Assembly: GCA_021604005.1 (NCBI GenBank)
Contig: BQIV01000020.1
Location: forward strand, 1 to 64,000
Source of the DNA: Nitrospirales bacterium
GTDB lineage: Bacteria > Nitrospirota > Nitrospiria > Nitrospirales > UBA8639
Length of the DNA stretch: 64,000 nucleotides
Direction of reading: 5' to 3'
Both the position numbers and the translations under genes were made by a program. Below the pieces are notes generated by a model, which saw only the letters and a list, made by a program, of their open reading frames with translations, had not been told where the DNA came from and searched no databases. Within the stretch, counting starts at the first letter, position 1. Each line of letters begins with the position of its first letter. Below are positions 62,562 to 64,000 of the stretch, in pieces.

Positions 62562-62632
62562 ATTGAAAAAACATCACCGGCAAGTCAATGCGTAGCCCTG
62601 TCGCTCGAGACGAGCAATCGGCGCCGCAATAG
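62562..62632 (+). repeat. 3'-end repeat, copy C
   Basis: With one base restored in the A run near 62566-62571, the codons read NITGKSMRSPVARDEQSAPQ and TAG. The copy is closer to B than to A (for example GACGAGCA.TCGGCGCCG in both B and C). It lies 60 bp after the toxin stop, so B and C are direct repeats about 800 bp apart around one module. Confidence 0.75.
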
Positions 62633-62773
62633 GTGACCCTGCGCCAGCCATACCTACATCTGATATACGGGGAAAATTCTCGACAATCACGGCGACTGAC
62701 AGCAGGCAAGGGATAAAGCATAAATTCGAGTCTGACCCCTAAATTAAGAGCATGCCTTGCATCTAGTAGAATG

Positions 62774-62800
62774 TAGTACTAACCTACACTGGCAGTACTA
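62774..62800. promoter_or_regulatory. Inverted repeat before the AbrB-type antitoxin
   Basis: TAGTACT (62774-62780) and AGTACTA (62794-62800) are exact inverted arms 17 bp before the antitoxin ATG. It is a likely operator of the former module. Confidence 0.55.
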
Positions 62801-62816
62801 ATTCATGGAGGTAGGA

Positions 62817-62990
62817 ATGTCAACATCAACTATTACCCGAAAAGGTCAAGCCACCATACCAAAGGATATTCGAAACCGATTGGATGTCAAGAGGGTGATA
62901 CAGTGTTGTTTGTCATGCGAGGCGAAGAAGTGGTCCTGAAAGTGATTCACGGAACGATTCTCGATTTGAAGGGTTCAATTAAAGCCACCG
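62817..62990 (+). pseudogene. Broken AbrB/MazE-type antitoxin gene
   Basis: A GGAGG-led ATG opens MSTSTITRKGQATIPKDIRN and RLDV, the SpoVT-AbrB swapped-hairpin domain. One base appears missing at about 62893-62900, because the family pattern goes on in the next frame: EGDTVLFVMRGEEVVLKVIH and GTILDLKGSIKA. The C-terminal part runs into an unrelated hsdR fragment near 62990. The original would be a PIN or MazF partner antitoxin; no toxin gene follows. Confidence 0.74.
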
Positions 62991-64000
62991 AGTATCAGGA
63001 ACACCTCTTTTTCCGTGCACCAGGGCTTTGGTTTGCTGGATTCCAATAGCCGGGTACCACGGCCGATCATTTGCCAGAATTTGGTGTAGGAGTAGACTGG
63101 CTTGGCAAACACGAGGTTGACGATTTCGCGCACGTCGATACCGGTGTCGAGCATATCCACGCTGATGGCGACTCGCGGCATATCATTGTTGGTGAACTGA
63201 TCCAACAGGCCACCCTTGCCACAGACGCGCGAGTCGTCGGAGACCAAGACCTTAGCTAACTCGCCGTTGTACTGCGGATAGAGTTTGTCAAAAATCTCCT
63301 CGATGCGTCGGGCATGGGCCATGGACGAACAAAAAAAGATGGTTTTACCTGGAAGGACGCCGTCGTGGTCTTTGATGCACTCTTCCATGAATTCTTTGAC
63401 GATGAGGGCGTTCGTGCCCTTGTTGATCACTTGCTTTTCTAGCTGGGAGCCTTCGAAGTTGATCTCTTCGATTTCCTTGCCTTCGAGCAGCAGTTTTTTC
63501 TGGTCTTCCAACGAGATCGTGCGCTTCCTGATGCCTTCTATTTGAAACTTGGTCTGAATTTTCATGACCTGAAAGGTGCAGAGGTAGGGCGGCACATTGT
63601 TGATGGCCTCTTCGAAGGTATAGGCAAACGTGGGGATGCCATCTTCGCAGTAGAATAACTGAAAGGTGTTATGGTCGATGATATCGGTGGGCGTGGCCGT
63701 CAGACCCAACGTGATAGTCTTAAAATAGTTCAGCACTTCTTTGTACGTGTTGTAAATGGACCGGTGGCTTTCGTCGACCACGATGAAATCGAAAAAGTGC
63801 GGCGAGGTGTTGCGACTCGTCCCGGATGATATTGAGCATGGTGGGATAGGTCGAGATGTAGATGCGGCGGTCCTTGGCGATGAGTTTTTCACCGACGTTG
63901 GGCCAGCGCGGCTCGTAGGGTAAATGCTCCTTGAAGGCGCCGAGTGCCTGTTCGCGCAGGGCAATTCGGTCGACTAGAAACAGCACTTTCTCCGCATGAC
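62990..64000 (-). pseudogene. hsdR: Broken type I restriction enzyme R-subunit gene
   Basis: Helicase text of an EcoEI-type HsdR is read leftward from the window edge. VLFLVDRIALREQALGAFKE-type residues and RRIYISTYPTMLNIIRDE lie in one frame; HFFDFIVVDESHRSIYNTYK (DEAH-like box), TLGLTATPTD, KTIFFCSSMAHARRIEEIFD and TKFWQMIGRGTRLL lie in another. The frame change is near 63810-63825. The 3' end is lost at about 62990, after EKEVFLIL, where it meets the broken AbrB gene. The 5' part, including the nuclease domain, is outside the window. No hsdM or hsdS is seen. Confidence 0.85.

Noticed and set aside
1-64000. CRISPR arrays, rRNA and tRNA genes
   Set aside because: I read through the intergenic regions and found no regular repeat-spacer array and no segment I could fold as tRNA or recognise as rRNA.

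Overview
The window comes from the chromosome of a Gram-negative bacterium. It carries TonB-dependent outer-membrane receptors, TonB, FecR anti-sigma proteins, lipoproteins and periplasmic adaptors. Base composition is about 50% GC. The gene style (large two-domain PstC and PstA, FecI/FecR/FecA modules, Uma2 proteins, many PIN-type toxin-antitoxin loci) would fit a Nitrospira-like bacterium of the Nitrospirota. That assignment is a guess, because no rRNA or other marker gene lies in the window.

Region 1 (1-3.2 kb) is accessory DNA. It holds an IS4-type transposase remnant, a HigA antitoxin behind a decayed higB, a hairpin cluster, a membrane protein and a Phd/VapC pair. Region 2 (3.2-18.2 kb) is a phosphate and polyphosphate island: a PhoX-like secreted phosphatase, a CYTH-CHAD protein, polyphosphate kinase, and a leftward run of phoB, phoR, a small gene, pstS, pstC, pstA, pstB and phoU. 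A three-repeat Pho-box-like site lies in front of pstS. Region 3 (18.2-30 kb) is mixed: a MoxR-like ATPase, a peptide ABC transporter lacking ATPases, a DUF3565 protein, a hybrid histidine kinase, small exported proteins, an alpha/beta hydrolase with a poly-aspartate tail, and a SUMF1-like protein.

Region 4 (30.4-56.7 kb) is dominated by iron and siderophore functions. It contains two TonB genes, two TonB-dependent receptors with signalling domains, two FecR genes, two FecI-type sigma factors, a truncated cyclic-peptide exporter and a PepSY membrane protein. Two Fur-box-like sites are visible. The second receptor gene is interrupted by two in-frame TGA codons, the first at a position where its paralogue has Trp. 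A MacA/MacB-like adaptor and permease and a TPR-sulfotransferase lie among them. Between the genes are toxin-antitoxin pairs, decayed toxin-antitoxin copies and dispersed repeats.

Region 5 (56.8-64 kb) has a methyltransferase, a DsrE-like exported protein and an unrecognised exported protein, followed by a toxin-antitoxin island of three intact modules and a broken AbrB antitoxin fused to a broken hsdR. The last 70-80 bp of the unrecognised gene recur twice inside this island, as direct repeats on either side of a DUF433/DUF5615 module. A second module elsewhere (48.85-49.47 kb) is also flanked by direct repeats, of a different sequence. This possible cassette-like mobility of toxin-antitoxin modules is the most unusual structure I see. 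At least seven genes carry frameshifts, stops or truncations, so the accessory parts appear to be decaying, or the sequence contains indel errors.
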